DNA of 64,000 nucleotides, from the NCBI GenBank assembly GCA_036506275.1, contig DASXSB010000111.1, forward strand, positions 12,454-76,453, read 5' to 3'. The DNA is from DASXSB01 sp036506275 (GTDB lineage: Bacteria > Methylomirabilota > Methylomirabilia > Rokubacteriales > CSP1-6). This document shows positions 32,807 to 41,069 of the stretch, piece after piece. Position numbers and translations under genes: made by a program. The notes under the pieces are model-generated. The model worked only from the letters and a program-made list of their open reading frames with translations, made no database searches and was not told the origin of the DNA. Each line of letters opens with the position of its first letter. Position 1 is the stretch's first letter.

Positions 32807-33679
32807 CTGCGCCAGGCCGCGACCGACCTCTCCGCGCTGGACACGCTCCGGCAGGCGAACCCCGAGTGGGGCGTCTGGCTCGAAGTGCTCGGGGAGACGC
32901 TGCGGGCCGCGCGCGAGCCGGGCTGGGCGCGCACCCCCGTGATCTGCCGCGAGCCCCGATCGCCGGACATCCCGGCGCTCGCGGGAGCGGTCTTCACGCT
33001 GGACGGAGACCTCGTGCGCGGATGGGTCGATCGCGCGCTCCGCATCGCCGCGCGCGGCGAGGGGCCGGCGGCGTCCCTGCACGCGCTACGGTCGCGCGAC
33101 GCCTTCGACGTCCTCGACGCCGTGCTCGCCGACGATCCCGCCCGGCTCGATGCGCTCGCGCAGGCGGCGGGCGCCGATGCCCACGCCTTCCGCGCGATGA
33201 CGGGCCCGCTCGCGATGCCGCTGCTACAGGCGCACGGAACGAGGGCGGCCGCGGAGGGCTGGACGCATGGCTACTGTCCCACGTGCGGCGCGTGGCCGGC
33301 GCTCGTGGAGGTCCGAGGGCTCGAGGGGAGCCGCCACTTCCGGTGCCTCCGCTGTGGCGGCGACTGGAAGACGGAGTGGCTTCGCTGTCCGTTCTGCGGT
33401 CTCGCCGATCACGAGCGTCTCGGATCGCTGGTGCCCGAGGATGCATCCGCCACGCGCAAGGTGGACGTCTGTCACGCGTGTCGCGGGTTCGTGAAGAGCG
33501 TCACCGTGTTCGCGGCGCGGCCGCCCGCCGAGGTGCCGATCCTCGACCTCGAGACCGTCGATCTCGACCTCGCCGCGCTCGGTCACGGTTTCACCCGCCC
33601 CCCCGGCGTCGGCTACCCGCTCGGCGCGCACGTGCGCGAACGCCGCCGCGGTCTGCGCGGACGGCTGCGATGGTCGTGA
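32807..33679 (+). CDS. fdhE: Formate dehydrogenase maturation protein FdhE, probable CTG start
   Basis: FdhE binds sulfur-free formate dehydrogenase and helps its maturation. The 290-residue reading contains four zinc-ribbon CxxC knuckles: YCPTCG, FRCLRCGG, LRCPFCG and VCHACRG, and the family text GSRHFRCLRCGGDWKTEWLRC. The first standard start is GTG 32885, but the family-like sequence LDTLRQANPEWGVWLE lies upstream of it; the frame reaches back to a CTG at 32807, one base after the lipoprotein stop, with GGTGA 6 nt before. No ATG, GTG or TTG occurs between, so CTG initiation is proposed. Confidence 0.88.
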   Translation: MRQAATDLSALDTLRQANPEWGVWLEVLGETLRAAREPGWARTPVICREPRSPDIPALAGAVFTLDGDLVRGWVDRALRIAARGEGPAASLHALRSRDAFDVLDAVLADDPARLDALAQAAGADAHAFRAMTGPLAMPLLQAHGTRAAAEGWTHGYCPTCGAWPALVEVRGLEGSRHFRCLRCGGDWKTEWLRCPFCGLADHERLGSLVPEDASATRKVDVCHACRGFVKSVTVFAARPPAEVPILDLETVDLDLAALGHGFTRPPGVGYPLGAHVRERRRGLRGRLRWS

Positions 33680-34023
33680 GCGCGCCGCGTCCGGCCGACG
33701 TCTGCCGCGGCCTTCTCGACGCCCTCGATGCCACGGAGGGACGCCGTCGGCAGCGCAAGCGCGACACGACCCCGGACGCCATCGGCATCGGTATCAAGCG
33801 GGCGCTCCTCGCCGCCGCCGTGCGCGATGATCCTGCGCCCGACGACTTCGAAGCCTGGCTGCTCGCGCGGTCGCTGGAGGCGCACGCGGGCGCGTCGATC
33901 GGCGCCGTGCGGGCGATGGCGCTCGAGGTCCTTCACGAGTGGCGGTTGGCCGCGCTCGCCCCGTCTTTCCAGCAGTGGCTCGACGCCGGCGCGCCCTCCG
34001 CCGACACCAACCGCACCGCGTAG
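33670..34023 (+). CDS. Small helical protein of unknown function behind fdhE
   Basis: 117 residues, starting ATG inside the end of fdhE (10-base overlap). No recognised domain: an N-terminal helix RPADVCRGLLDALDATEGRRRQRKRD, then TPDAIGIGIKRALLAAAV and APDDFEAWLLARSLEAHAGASIGAVRAMALEVLHEWRLA. It is cytoplasmic by composition. Being last in the formate dehydrogenase operon it may take part in maturation, but nothing in it proves that. Confidence 0.7.
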   Translation: MVVSAPRPADVCRGLLDALDATEGRRRQRKRDTTPDAIGIGIKRALLAAAVRDDPAPDDFEAWLLARSLEAHAGASIGAVRAMALEVLHEWRLAALAPSFQQWLDAGAPSADTNRTA

Positions 34024-34029
34024 CTCGCG

Positions 34030-34476
34030 TCAGGCCGGCGCGTCCGCGAACTGGCGCTTGAGGGCGGTCTCCAGCAACCCGAGGCCGGCGTCGCCGGCGG
34101 TACGGGACTTCAGCACGCCCGCGCGGTCGAACAAGAAATAGGCGGGCACGAATCGGTTGTCGAAGGCGTCGGTCACCGCGTGCGTGTTGTCGATGCCGCA
34201 GGGCTCCGTGACCTTCATGGCGGCGGCGTCCTCGCGCACGCGCGCGACGTCCATGTCCGATTCCTGGCGCGGCATGTGGATCGCGATCACGCGGAGCCCG
34301 CGCGGCGCGTACTCGTCGCGCCACCGCGCGAGCGTCGGCATGTTCTCGTGACAGATGTGGCAGCTCACCGCCCAGAAGTGGACGAGAACCGGCCCGCCCC
34401 GCAGTGCCTCCGGCGGCGGCGGCGCGCCGTTGATCCATTCCGTCGCGCCCCCCAGATCGGGGAGCGGCGTGCCCAT
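34030..34476 (-). CDS. TlpA/ResA-like thioredoxin-fold protein
   Basis: 148 residues without signal peptide: LPDLGGATEWING start, VLVHFWAVSCHICHENMP with Cys39-x-x-Cys42, and VTEPCGIDNTHAVTDAFDNRFVPAYFLFDRAG. A redoxin-domain disulfide reductase or oxidase. Its start is 1 nt from the stop of the peroxiredoxin gene, so it is co-expressed and may recycle it. Convergent with the formate dehydrogenase operon at 6 nt. Confidence 0.87.
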   Translation of the reverse strand: MGTPLPDLGGATEWINGAPPPPEALRGGPVLVHFWAVSCHICHENMPTLARWRDEYAPRGLRVIAIHMPRQESDMDVARVREDAAAMKVTEPCGIDNTHAVTDAFDNRFVPAYFLFDRAGVLKSRTAGDAGLGLLETALKRQFADAPA

Positions 34477-34477
34477 C

Positions 34478-35053
34478 CTAAGCGGCACGGAGCGTCTTGT
34501 CTCCCGGACGCCAGTCGGCGGGGCAGAGGCCACTCGTCTGGAGCGCCTGGAGGATTCGCAGGGTCTCGTCCACGCTGCGGCCGATGTTGAGGCTGTTGAC
34601 GACCGCGTACTGCAAGATCCCCTTGGGGTCGATGATGAAGAGGCCGCGCAGCGCCACTCCCTGATCCTCGACGAGGACCCCGTAATCGCGCGAGACCTGC
34701 TTCGTGATATCCGCCGCCAGCGGATACGCGAGCTCGCCGACGCCGTTCTTCTCGCGGGGCGTGTGTATCCAGGCGCGGTGGGAGAAGACGTTGTCGGTGG
34801 AGACACCGAGGACTTCCGTGTCCAGCTCCTTGAACTCGTCGAACCGATCGGACATCGCCGTCACTTCCGTCGGGCACACGAAGGTGAAATCGGCGGGATA
34901 GAAGAAGAGCACGAGCCACTTGCCGCGGTAGTCCGCGAGACGGGCCACCGAGCTCAGGGTCTTCAGATCGGCGGTGGTCTTCATCTCGAAGTCGGGGGCG
35001 GGCTGCCCCACCTCGGCGCGTGGTTCGGTCACGTTTTGCGTTCCTGCGGGCAT
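34478..35053 (-). CDS. 2-Cys peroxiredoxin (AhpC/Prx1 class)
   Basis: 191 residues. Peroxidatic Cys60 in FYPADFTFVCPTEV and resolving Cys177 in SGLCPADW are both present, with GVSTDNVFSHRAW and GVALRGLFIIDPKG between. Reduces hydrogen peroxide and organic peroxides with electrons from thioredoxin or AhpD/AhpF. Start is the ATG with AGGAGG 6 nt upstream; a longer frame upstream lacks a ribosome site. Followed by the TlpA-like gene. Confidence 0.94.
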   Translation of the reverse strand: MPAGTQNVTEPRAEVGQPAPDFEMKTTADLKTLSSVARLADYRGKWLVLFFYPADFTFVCPTEVTAMSDRFDEFKELDTEVLGVSTDNVFSHRAWIHTPREKNGVGELAYPLAADITKQVSRDYGVLVEDQGVALRGLFIIDPKGILQYAVVNSLNIGRSVDETLRILQALQTSGLCPADWRPGDKTLRAA

Positions 35054-35142
35054 TCGCTTCCTCCTGTTCCGTCGCAAGTCAGCATTGCGATGCAACCGCA
35101 GTGCCCGCCGTTGCAGCGGCGTGTCGTATAGTGAAAACGACA

Positions 35143-35664
35143 ATGGAGCGCAGCGTGACGGGAGAGCCGCGGAAGCCCCCCACCCGCGATCGCGCGCAGC
35201 GGATGCGAGACTGGATCGCCCAGGGCTTCACCCGTGTCGAGGACATCGTCTACGTGGGCCTCGCGCTGCTCCTCGCCGGCAGTGCCCTCGTCCTGCTCGT
35301 GGACGGTGGCATCGCATTCGTCCAGCACCTGGTGACGGGCGCGCTCCCCGCCCACGTGATCGAGCTGCTGGACCGGATTCTCTTGATCCTGATGCTGGTG
35401 GAGGTGCTCTACACCGTCCAGGTCTCCTTCCGCGAGCACACCCTCGTCCCGGAGCCGTTCCTGATCGTCGGCCTGATCGCGGCCACGCGACGCATCCTCG
35501 TGCTGGTGGCCGAGCTCAACAAGTTCCTCGAGCAGCCGACGGAAGCCTTCCGGAACGCGATGACCGAGCTCGGGTTCTTGACGATCCTCAGCGTGGCCCT
35601 GGTGGGCTCGCTCGTCATGCTCCGGCGCCGCGGCGCTTCGTCGTCCGGCGCCGACCGGGCGTGA
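35143..35664 (+). CDS. PsiE-family membrane protein
   Basis: 173 residues. After a basic N-terminal 30 residues come hydrophobic helices VEDIVYVGLALLLAGSALVLLVDG, LLDRILLILMLVEVLYTVQV, FLIVGLIAATRRILVLVAE and LGFLTILSVALVGSLVM, with the family text PEPFLIVGLIAATRRIL of the phosphate-starvation-inducible PsiE group (PF06146). Function unknown. A weak TATAGT box lies close upstream. Divergent from the peroxiredoxin and convergent with the HtrA-like protease by 5 nt. Confidence 0.85.
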   Translation: MERSVTGEPRKPPTRDRAQRMRDWIAQGFTRVEDIVYVGLALLLAGSALVLLVDGGIAFVQHLVTGALPAHVIELLDRILLILMLVEVLYTVQVSFREHTLVPEPFLIVGLIAATRRILVLVAELNKFLEQPTEAFRNAMTELGFLTILSVALVGSLVMLRRRGASSSGADRA

Positions 35665-35669
35665 GCGCG

Positions 35670-36857
35670 CTACCCCGGCTCGGGACCGCGCCGCTCGCGT
35701 AGCTCCCCGAGCGTGGTCGTGACGTTGCGCTTCCCGCGCGCCCCCACCACTTCGAGCGTCGCCCGCGTTCCCGGCGGTGTCCCTGCCACTCGCCGCGTGA
35801 GGTCGTGCGGGTCCTGGATCGACTGGCCCTGGAAGGCGGTGATCACGTCTCCGGACTCCAGCCCGGCCTGGGCGGCCGGGGACCCTCTCACGACGTCGGT
35901 GACGAGCGCGCCCCGGCGCGCCGCCAGCTTCAACGACTGCGCGGCGTCCGGCGTCACCGGCGTCACCGCCACTCCCAGATAGCCGCGCGTGACCTTGCCG
36001 GTGGCGCGGAGCTGAGGCAGCACCTGCTTGGCGAGATTGACGGGAATGGCGAAGCCGATCCCGACGGAGCCGCCGCTCTGGGAAAAGATCGCGGTGTTGA
36101 TGCCGACGAGGGCGCCGCGCGCGTCAACGAGCGGCCCGCCGGAGTTCCCCGGATTCACGGACGCGTCGGTCTGGATGAAGTCGTCGTAGGGGCCGCTCCC
36201 GATGAAGCGCTCCTTGGCGCTGACGATTCCCGACGTCACCGTCTGGTCGAGCCCGAACGGGTTGCCGATCGCCATCACCGGCTCGCCCACCTCGAGCTTG
36301 TCGGAATCGCCGAACGGGAGAACGGTGAGGCCGCCGGCCTCGATCTTCAACAGCGCGATGTCGGTGGTGGGATCCAGGCCCACGATCTGCGCCCGATGCT
36401 GGCCCTGGTCGGCGAGGCGGACGACGATCTCCGAGGCGTCCCGCACCACGTGAACGTTGGTGACGATGTAGCCGTCGCGTGACACGACGAATCCCGAGCC
36501 GAGGCTCTGCCGCGGTTGGGCCGCCGCCGGCGGCCCTCCTTCGAAGAAACGGCGGAAGAAATCGTCGGGAAGCGGACCGCGCATCACGCGCTGCGTGGTG
36601 CTGACGTTCACGACGGCCGGCTTGATCGCGCGCGCCAGCTCCACCCAGATGCTCAGGGCCTCGGGAAGCTTGGCGACCCCGGGTTTTTCCTCCCAGAAAG
36701 GCTGCGCGCTGACTCCTCCGAGACGGGGGGCGTGCACGCGCACGGAGACGACCCCGCTCACGAGCAGCAGCGCCACCACGCCGGCAAGCACGACCAGGAA
36801 CACCGCGCGACGCACGAGTGAGGGTCGTGCAGCGAACGTGCCAGCGGAAACGTCCAC
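35670..36857 (-). CDS. DegP/HtrA-like periplasmic serine protease
   Basis: 395 residues: N-terminal anchor (VRRAVFLVVLAGVVALLLVSGVV), trypsin-like domain with catalytic triad His136 (TNVHVV), Asp166 (TTDIALL) and Ser239 (NPGNSGGPL), and one PDZ domain (RGALVTDVVRGSPAAQAGLESGDVITAFQGQ). One PDZ domain and a membrane anchor fit the DegS/HtrA-S type rather than DegP. The GTG at 36857 is chosen because the reading frame further upstream runs through the palindrome in the divergent region; GTG 36815 (VRRAV) is an alternative. Divergent from the CDF transporter. Confidence 0.9.
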   Translation of the reverse strand: MDVSAGTFAARPSLVRRAVFLVVLAGVVALLLVSGVVSVRVHAPRLGGVSAQPFWEEKPGVAKLPEALSIWVELARAIKPAVVNVSTTQRVMRGPLPDDFFRRFFEGGPPAAAQPRQSLGSGFVVSRDGYIVTNVHVVRDASEIVVRLADQGQHRAQIVGLDPTTDIALLKIEAGGLTVLPFGDSDKLEVGEPVMAIGNPFGLDQTVTSGIVSAKERFIGSGPYDDFIQTDASVNPGNSGGPLVDARGALVGINTAIFSQSGGSVGIGFAIPVNLAKQVLPQLRATGKVTRGYLGVAVTPVTPDAAQSLKLAARRGALVTDVVRGSPAAQAGLESGDVITAFQGQSIQDPHDLTRRVAGTPPGTRATLEVVGARGKRNVTTTLGELRERRGPEPG

Positions 36858-36868
36858 GGCACTTCGCT

Positions 36869-36903
36869 TGCACGTTCGTGCATCGCGCCCTCCGGCAGGG
36901 CGC
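36869..36903. promoter_or_regulatory. Palindrome and hairpin in the htrA/CDF divergent region
   Basis: TGCACG-TT-CGTGCA (36869-36882) is a perfect inverted repeat of operator type. Three bases on is a 7-bp hairpin (GCGCCCT / AGGGCGC, 36885-36903) in what would be the leader of the CDF gene. A site for a stress or metal regulator shared by both genes is plausible. Confidence 0.45.
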
Positions 36904-36920
36904 CGAGGAGGGACGAGCAC

Positions 36921-37874
36921 GTGGAGTCCGAATCCCGGACGGCGGTGATCGCGGCGCTACTCGGAAACGCGGCCCTCGTAGTCCTGAAAGGCATCGCCGC
37001 CGTTGCCACCGGCAGCGCCGCCATGGTGGCGGAGACGTTTCACTCCGTCGCCGACACCGGCAACCAGGCGCTGCTGCTTCTCGGGCAGCGTCACAGCCGC
37101 CGTCCTCCGGACGAAACCCACCCGTTCGGCTACGGGCGCAGCGTGTACTTCTGGGCCTTCGTGGTCTCGGTCATGCTCTTCACCGTCGGCGGCGCCGCTT
37201 CCGTCGGTGAAGCCGTACGGACGTACCTGCATCCCCATGAGCAGGAGAGCTTCGCGTGGGCGTACGGGGTCCTCGCCGGTGCCTTTGTCTTCGAGGGCAT
37301 CTCGCTCGTGGTCGGCGTCCGCATGGTGAGGAGGGTGCAGGGGATGCGGCCGTTCACCGAATTCTGGCGTGACAGTCGTGATCCCACGCTGCTGACGGTG
37401 CTGCTCGAGGATTCCGCGGCCCTCGCGTCCATCGTGATCGCGGCCGGCGGCATCGCCATCGGCCAGGCCACCGGCAACCCGCAGTGGGATGCGGCGGCGT
37501 CGGCGATCATCGGGCTCATCCTGCTCACGGTGGCCGTGCTGCTTGCCTTCGAGACTTACTCCTTGCTGCTCGGCGAAACGGCGCCGCCGGAGGTCCAGCA
37601 GCGTATCCGCCGCATCGTGCTCGGAGACCCGGCGGTGGCCGCGCTCGCGAGTCTCCACACCATGCACCTCGGTCCGGAGGCGTTGCTGATGGCGGTCGGC
37701 GTGCAGTTCCGCGACGAGCTCACGGCGGGAGCGGTGACGGCGGCGGTGAGCCGCATCCAGGAGAAGATCCGCGCCGCCCTCGGCGACGCCACGACCGCCC
37801 GCATGATCGTGATCGAGCCCACGCCGCCCCCCGTGGGCGCGCCGTCGAGTGAGCGCCGCCCCCGGGTCGCGTGA
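36921..37874 (+). CDS. Cation diffusion facilitator (CDF) metal exporter
   Basis: 317 residues, six membrane helices. First metal site HSVADTGNQ (HxxxD) in helix 2; the second, in helix 5, reads LLEDSAALAS, so a Glu-Asp pair stands where many family members have HxxxD. A cytoplasmic C-terminal domain (PPEVQQRIRRIVLGDPAVAALASLHTMHLG) of CDF type follows. Exports Zn2+, Fe2+, Mn2+ or similar by proton antiport. GTG start with GGAGGG 9-10 nt upstream. Regulation with the divergent protease through the palindrome is possible. Confidence 0.9.
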   Translation: MESESRTAVIAALLGNAALVVLKGIAAVATGSAAMVAETFHSVADTGNQALLLLGQRHSRRPPDETHPFGYGRSVYFWAFVVSVMLFTVGGAASVGEAVRTYLHPHEQESFAWAYGVLAGAFVFEGISLVVGVRMVRRVQGMRPFTEFWRDSRDPTLLTVLLEDSAALASIVIAAGGIAIGQATGNPQWDAAASAIIGLILLTVAVLLAFETYSLLLGETAPPEVQQRIRRIVLGDPAVAALASLHTMHLGPEALLMAVGVQFRDELTAGAVTAAVSRIQEKIRAALGDATTARMIVIEPTPPPVGAPSSERRPRVA

Positions 37875-37877
37875 GCG

Positions 37878-38402
37878 TCAGTCGGCGAGCAGGCGCTCCA
37901 CGCCCTCACGGAATACGCCGTCCGTGAGCGCCCCCACGTGCTTGCTGCGAATCCGGCCCGCGCGATCGATGAAGAACGTCTCCGGCACCCCGTACACGCC
38001 GTAGTCGATGGACACTTTCCCGGCGGGATCGGGCGCGTTGGGGAACGTCAGGTTGAAATCCCGGATGAATTTCTGGGCGGCGTCGGCGGTGTCCTGGATG
38101 TCGATGCCGACCACGGCCACGCCGCGATCGCGGAAGGCCCGCCAGCCGCGCTCGAGCACGGGCGCCTCGTCGTAGCAGGCGGGCGTGCACCACGACGCCC
38201 AGAAGTTCAGGACGACGACACGGCCGCGATGCGCCTCCAGCGAGAGGGAATCTCCCGCGAACGTCGTGAGCGCGAAGGCGCTGGCGGGGCGGCCGACGAG
38301 CGGGGAGGGGATCTCGCGCGGATCCACCCGGAAGCCGTAGGCGAGCAGCGCCAGCACGGGCAGCGCCGCGAGCGGGATGAGCCATCGCCAGGCGCGCGTC
38401 AC
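37878..38402 (-). CDS. ccmG: CcmG/DsbE-type thiol:disulfide protein with a CxxxC site
   Basis: 174 residues: N-terminal membrane anchor (LIPLAALPVLALLAYGF) and a TlpA-like thioredoxin domain ending IDYGVYGVPETFFIDRAGRI. In CcmG this protein re-reduces CcmH or apocytochrome. The active site here reads WASWCTPACYDEAP: Cys72 and Cys76 are separated by three residues instead of two. The codons were read on the reverse complement and do encode the extra Ala. GTG start in a GTGA overlap with ccmF. Confidence 0.9.
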   Translation of the reverse strand: MTRAWRWLIPLAALPVLALLAYGFRVDPREIPSPLVGRPASAFALTTFAGDSLSLEAHRGRVVVLNFWASWCTPACYDEAPVLERGWRAFRDRGVAVVGIDIQDTADAAQKFIRDFNLTFPNAPDPAGKVSIDYGVYGVPETFFIDRAGRIRSKHVGALTDGVFREGVERLLAD

Positions 38403-40345
38403 GTCGCCTTCTTGCGCTCGGGGAGGATGGCGAGCACGGTGCCGAGCGTGAGCACGACCCCACCCAGCCAGATCCAGCTCACGAGCCGATTCACCTGGAG
38501 CTTCACGGTCGCCTGCGAGCCGTCGCGCGCGAAATCGCCGAGGACCAGATAGACGTCCTCGCGCAGGCCGAGCCGATAGTCCACGTAGGCGATGGGCGCC
38601 TGGTCGCGCGGGTAGAACTTCTTGGCGGGGCTCAGCACCAGCGGTCGCCCGCGGCCGTTCGTCACCGTGAACGTCCCCGTCACTTTGAAGTGATTGGACT
38701 CCTCGCTGGCGGCGAGGCCGTCGAAGCGCACGCGATAGCCGGCGAGGGCCGTGCTCTCGCCGCGGCGAAGCGTGAGCTCGTCCTGCACGGACCACGCCTG
38801 GGAGCCCGTCACGCCTACCGTCACGAGCAGGATGCCGAGATGAATGACGAAGCCGCCGTAGCGCCGGTTGTGGCGCACGAGCAGACCGCCCATCGCCGGC
38901 AGCACGCGCTCGCCCAGGCGTCGCCGCGCGCGGGTGGCGCGCGCGAAATCGACGGCGATGGTGGCGACGACGAACACGGTGAGGGCGAGGGCGAGCACGG
39001 CGAACGTGGAGGCGACGCCGAGGAGCCGGAACACGGCGGCGGCGGCGATGCCCACGATCACCGGCCACAGGAAGTTGCGCACGAGGTTCTGGAACGACGC
39101 CCGCCGCCATGCGATGAGGGGGCCCACTCCCATGAGGAAGATGAGCCCGAGGAAGAGGGGCACGTTCACGGAATTGAAGAAGGGGGCGCCCACGCTCACC
39201 TTCACGCCGCGGGTGGCCTCGGCGAGGAGCGGAAAGATGGTCCCGAAGAACACGGTGAACGCGGCCGCCACCAGCATCACGTTGTTGAGCAGGAACATCG
39301 ATTCGCGTGAGACCACGGCGTCGAGCTCGCCCTGACCGCGGAGATCGTCCCAGCGGAGCGCGAGCAAGGCGAGCGCGGTGAGAACGACGATGGCGAGGAA
39401 GGCGAGGAAGAACACGCCGATCGAGCCCTGCGTGAAGGCGTGCACGGACGCGATCACGCCCGACCGCGTGAGAAAGGTCCCGAACAGCGTGAGGCTGAAG
39501 GTGAGGACGACGAGCGCGATGTTCCAGAGCTTCAGCATCCGCCGGCGCTCCTGGATCATCACGGAGTGGAGGAACGCGGTGCCGGTGAGCCACGGCATGA
39601 AGGCCGCGTTCTCCACCGGGTCCCACGCCCAGTAGCCGCCCCAGCCGAGCACGTGGTAGCTCCACCAGCCGCCGATGAGGAGGCCGAGGGAGAGGAAGTA
39701 CCAGGCCACGATCGTCCATCGCCGCGTGGTCGTGATCCAGGCGTCACCCACGCGGCGGGTGATGAGCGCCGCCATCGCGAACGCGAACGGCACCGCGAAT
39801 CCCGTGAAGCCGAGATAGAGCGCGACGGGATGGGTGATCATCCCGCTGTCCTCGAGGAGCGGGTTGAGGCCGCGTCCGTCGGCGGGGACGGGCGAGAGGC
39901 GCCGGAAGGGCGGGGCCGGGATCGTCATGACGAGCAGGAAGAACGCGATCACGCTCAGCATGACGGTGAGCACCCACGGATAGAGCTCGCGCGCGTGGCG
40001 GCGGTGGCGCAGGATCACGATGAGCGTGTACATCGAGAGCATCCACGCCCACAGGATGATGGAGCCCTCGAGGGCGCCCCACACCGCCGTGATCCGGTAA
40101 TAGAAGGGCGTGCCGCGATTGGTGTTGGCGGCCACGTACTGCACGGAGAAGTCGAAGACGAGGAACGCGTAGGTCAGCAGCGCGAAGGCAAAGGTGAGGA
40201 GGGCGAAGACACCGAGGGCGGCGTGCTGGCCGGACTCCACGAACGCGGCCCGGCCCGTGCGGCCGCCCACGCCCGCCACCACCGTGCCGTAGAGAGCGAG
40301 GAGGAGGGCGGCGACGAGGGCGCCGTACCCGATCTCCGGGATCAT
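38399..40345 (-). CDS. ccmF: Cytochrome c haem lyase CcmF
   Basis: 648 residues with about 15 membrane helices. Attaches haem to apocytochrome c at the periplasmic face, with CcmH. The WWD domain is intact (WGGYWAWDPVENAAFMPWL), flanked by His residues in GGWWSYHVLGW and LTGTAFLHSVMIQERR that serve as haem ligands. ATG in a four-base overlap with ccmE, ends in overlap with ccmG. Confidence 0.96.
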   Translation of the reverse strand: MIPEIGYGALVAALLLALYGTVVAGVGGRTGRAAFVESGQHAALGVFALLTFAFALLTYAFLVFDFSVQYVAANTNRGTPFYYRITAVWGALEGSIILWAWMLSMYTLIVILRHRRHARELYPWVLTVMLSVIAFFLLVMTIPAPPFRRLSPVPADGRGLNPLLEDSGMITHPVALYLGFTGFAVPFAFAMAALITRRVGDAWITTTRRWTIVAWYFLSLGLLIGGWWSYHVLGWGGYWAWDPVENAAFMPWLTGTAFLHSVMIQERRRMLKLWNIALVVLTFSLTLFGTFLTRSGVIASVHAFTQGSIGVFFLAFLAIVVLTALALLALRWDDLRGQGELDAVVSRESMFLLNNVMLVAAAFTVFFGTIFPLLAEATRGVKVSVGAPFFNSVNVPLFLGLIFLMGVGPLIAWRRASFQNLVRNFLWPVIVGIAAAAVFRLLGVASTFAVLALALTVFVVATIAVDFARATRARRRLGERVLPAMGGLLVRHNRRYGGFVIHLGILLVTVGVTGSQAWSVQDELTLRRGESTALAGYRVRFDGLAASEESNHFKVTGTFTVTNGRGRPLVLSPAKKFYPRDQAPIAYVDYRLGLREDVYLVLGDFARDGSQATVKLQVNRLVSWIWLGGVVLTLGTVLAILPERKKAT

Positions 40346-40785
40346 TTCGCGTCGCTCCCGGAGAGCGTCTTCATGAGGTCCTTGTACGCGGAGCCGCCGC
40401 TCTCGTGGGGAGCGCGGTATTCCTCGGAGTGCTTGGCCATGATCAGCGTCGCCTTGAAGTAGCCGTCACTGGTCCAGCGCCCTTCCACCACCGCGCCCCG
40501 CCCTTCGCCGAAGAGATCCGGCGCCGTTCCCTTGTGACGGACGGGTACGGTGGCGGCGCCGTCGGAGAGCACGAAGGCGAGGTCGAGCGTGGCGGGATCC
40601 CACTTCACGGAACCCGGCACCACCATGCCGCCCAGGCGATAGGCCTTGCCGCTCACCGCGCCCGCCTTCAGCTCCGCCGGGGTGACGAAGTAAACGGCCG
40701 ACTGCGTGACACCCGCGTAGATCATGTACGCGAGCGCGAGGGCGATGACCGCGAGCCCGCCGATCAGCTTCGCGCGTTGGGTCAT
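40342..40785 (-). CDS. ccmE: Haem chaperone CcmE
   Basis: 147 residues: N-terminal membrane anchor (LIGGLAVIALALAYMIYAG) and an OB-fold carrying the haem-binding His119 in KHSEEY (HxxxY, Tyr123). Passes haem from CcmABCD to CcmF. The C-terminal tail (RAPHESGGSAYKDLM) is short. It starts within the first base of the 67-bp repeat described below, and overlaps ccmF by four bases. Confidence 0.95.
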   Translation of the reverse strand: MTQRAKLIGGLAVIALALAYMIYAGVTQSAVYFVTPAELKAGAVSGKAYRLGGMVVPGSVKWDPATLDLAFVLSDGAATVPVRHKGTAPDLFGEGRGAVVEGRWTSDGYFKATLIMAKHSEEYRAPHESGGSAYKDLMKTLSGSDAK

Positions 40786-40937
40786 TGTAGCGGGGGCCGC
40801 GGGGTCGGCTTGGGCCGTGGGTGGGCTGAGAGAGGCGCGGCCTGGCTGCGTTGTTTCAAAGCCGGATCTTATTGTAGCGGGGGCCGCGGGGTCGGCTCGG
40901 GCCGCGGGTGGGCTGAGAGAGGCGCGGCCTGGCTGCG
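40784..40937. repeat. 67-bp direct repeat spanning the ccmD tail and the ccmD-ccmE gap
   Basis: Copies at 40784-40850 and 40871-40937, period 87 bp, nearly identical with a few substitutions. The right copy encodes the C-terminal 22 residues of CcmD (SQAAPLSAHPRPEPTPR and on to the stop); the left copy repeats the same coding text between the ccmD stop and the ccmE start. It looks like a partial tandem duplication of the ccmD 3' end. Confidence 0.9.
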
Positions 40938-41069
40938 GGGGGTGACGGGGCGGCGCGTGCGGAGCGTGGTGAGCTCGCGGTCGCGGCGGAGGAGGCGGCG
41001 CCAGTAGGCGGCGAGAGCGACGGCGGCGAGGCCATAGGCGGCGACGACGTAGCCCCAGTGATCCGGCAT
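40869..41069 (-). CDS. ccmD: CcmD-like small membrane protein
   Basis: 66 residues. One membrane helix near the N-terminus (HWGYVVAAYGLAAVALAAYW), then the basic RRLLRRDREL typical of CcmD, and a long Pro-rich tail. CcmD helps release holo-CcmE from CcmABC. Typical CcmD ends about 45-55 residues in, so the last 22 residues, duplicated downstream, are extra. The start is 1 nt into the ccmC stop (TGATG). Confidence 0.82.
   Translation of the reverse strand: MPDHWGYVVAAYGLAAVALAAYWRRLLRRDRELTTLRTRRPVTPRSQAAPLSAHPRPEPTPRPPLQ

Noticed and set aside
35127..35132. TATAGT before the psiE-like gene as a leaderless promoter
   Set aside because: Ten nt to the ATG and no -35 box at a suitable distance; left as a weak remark only.
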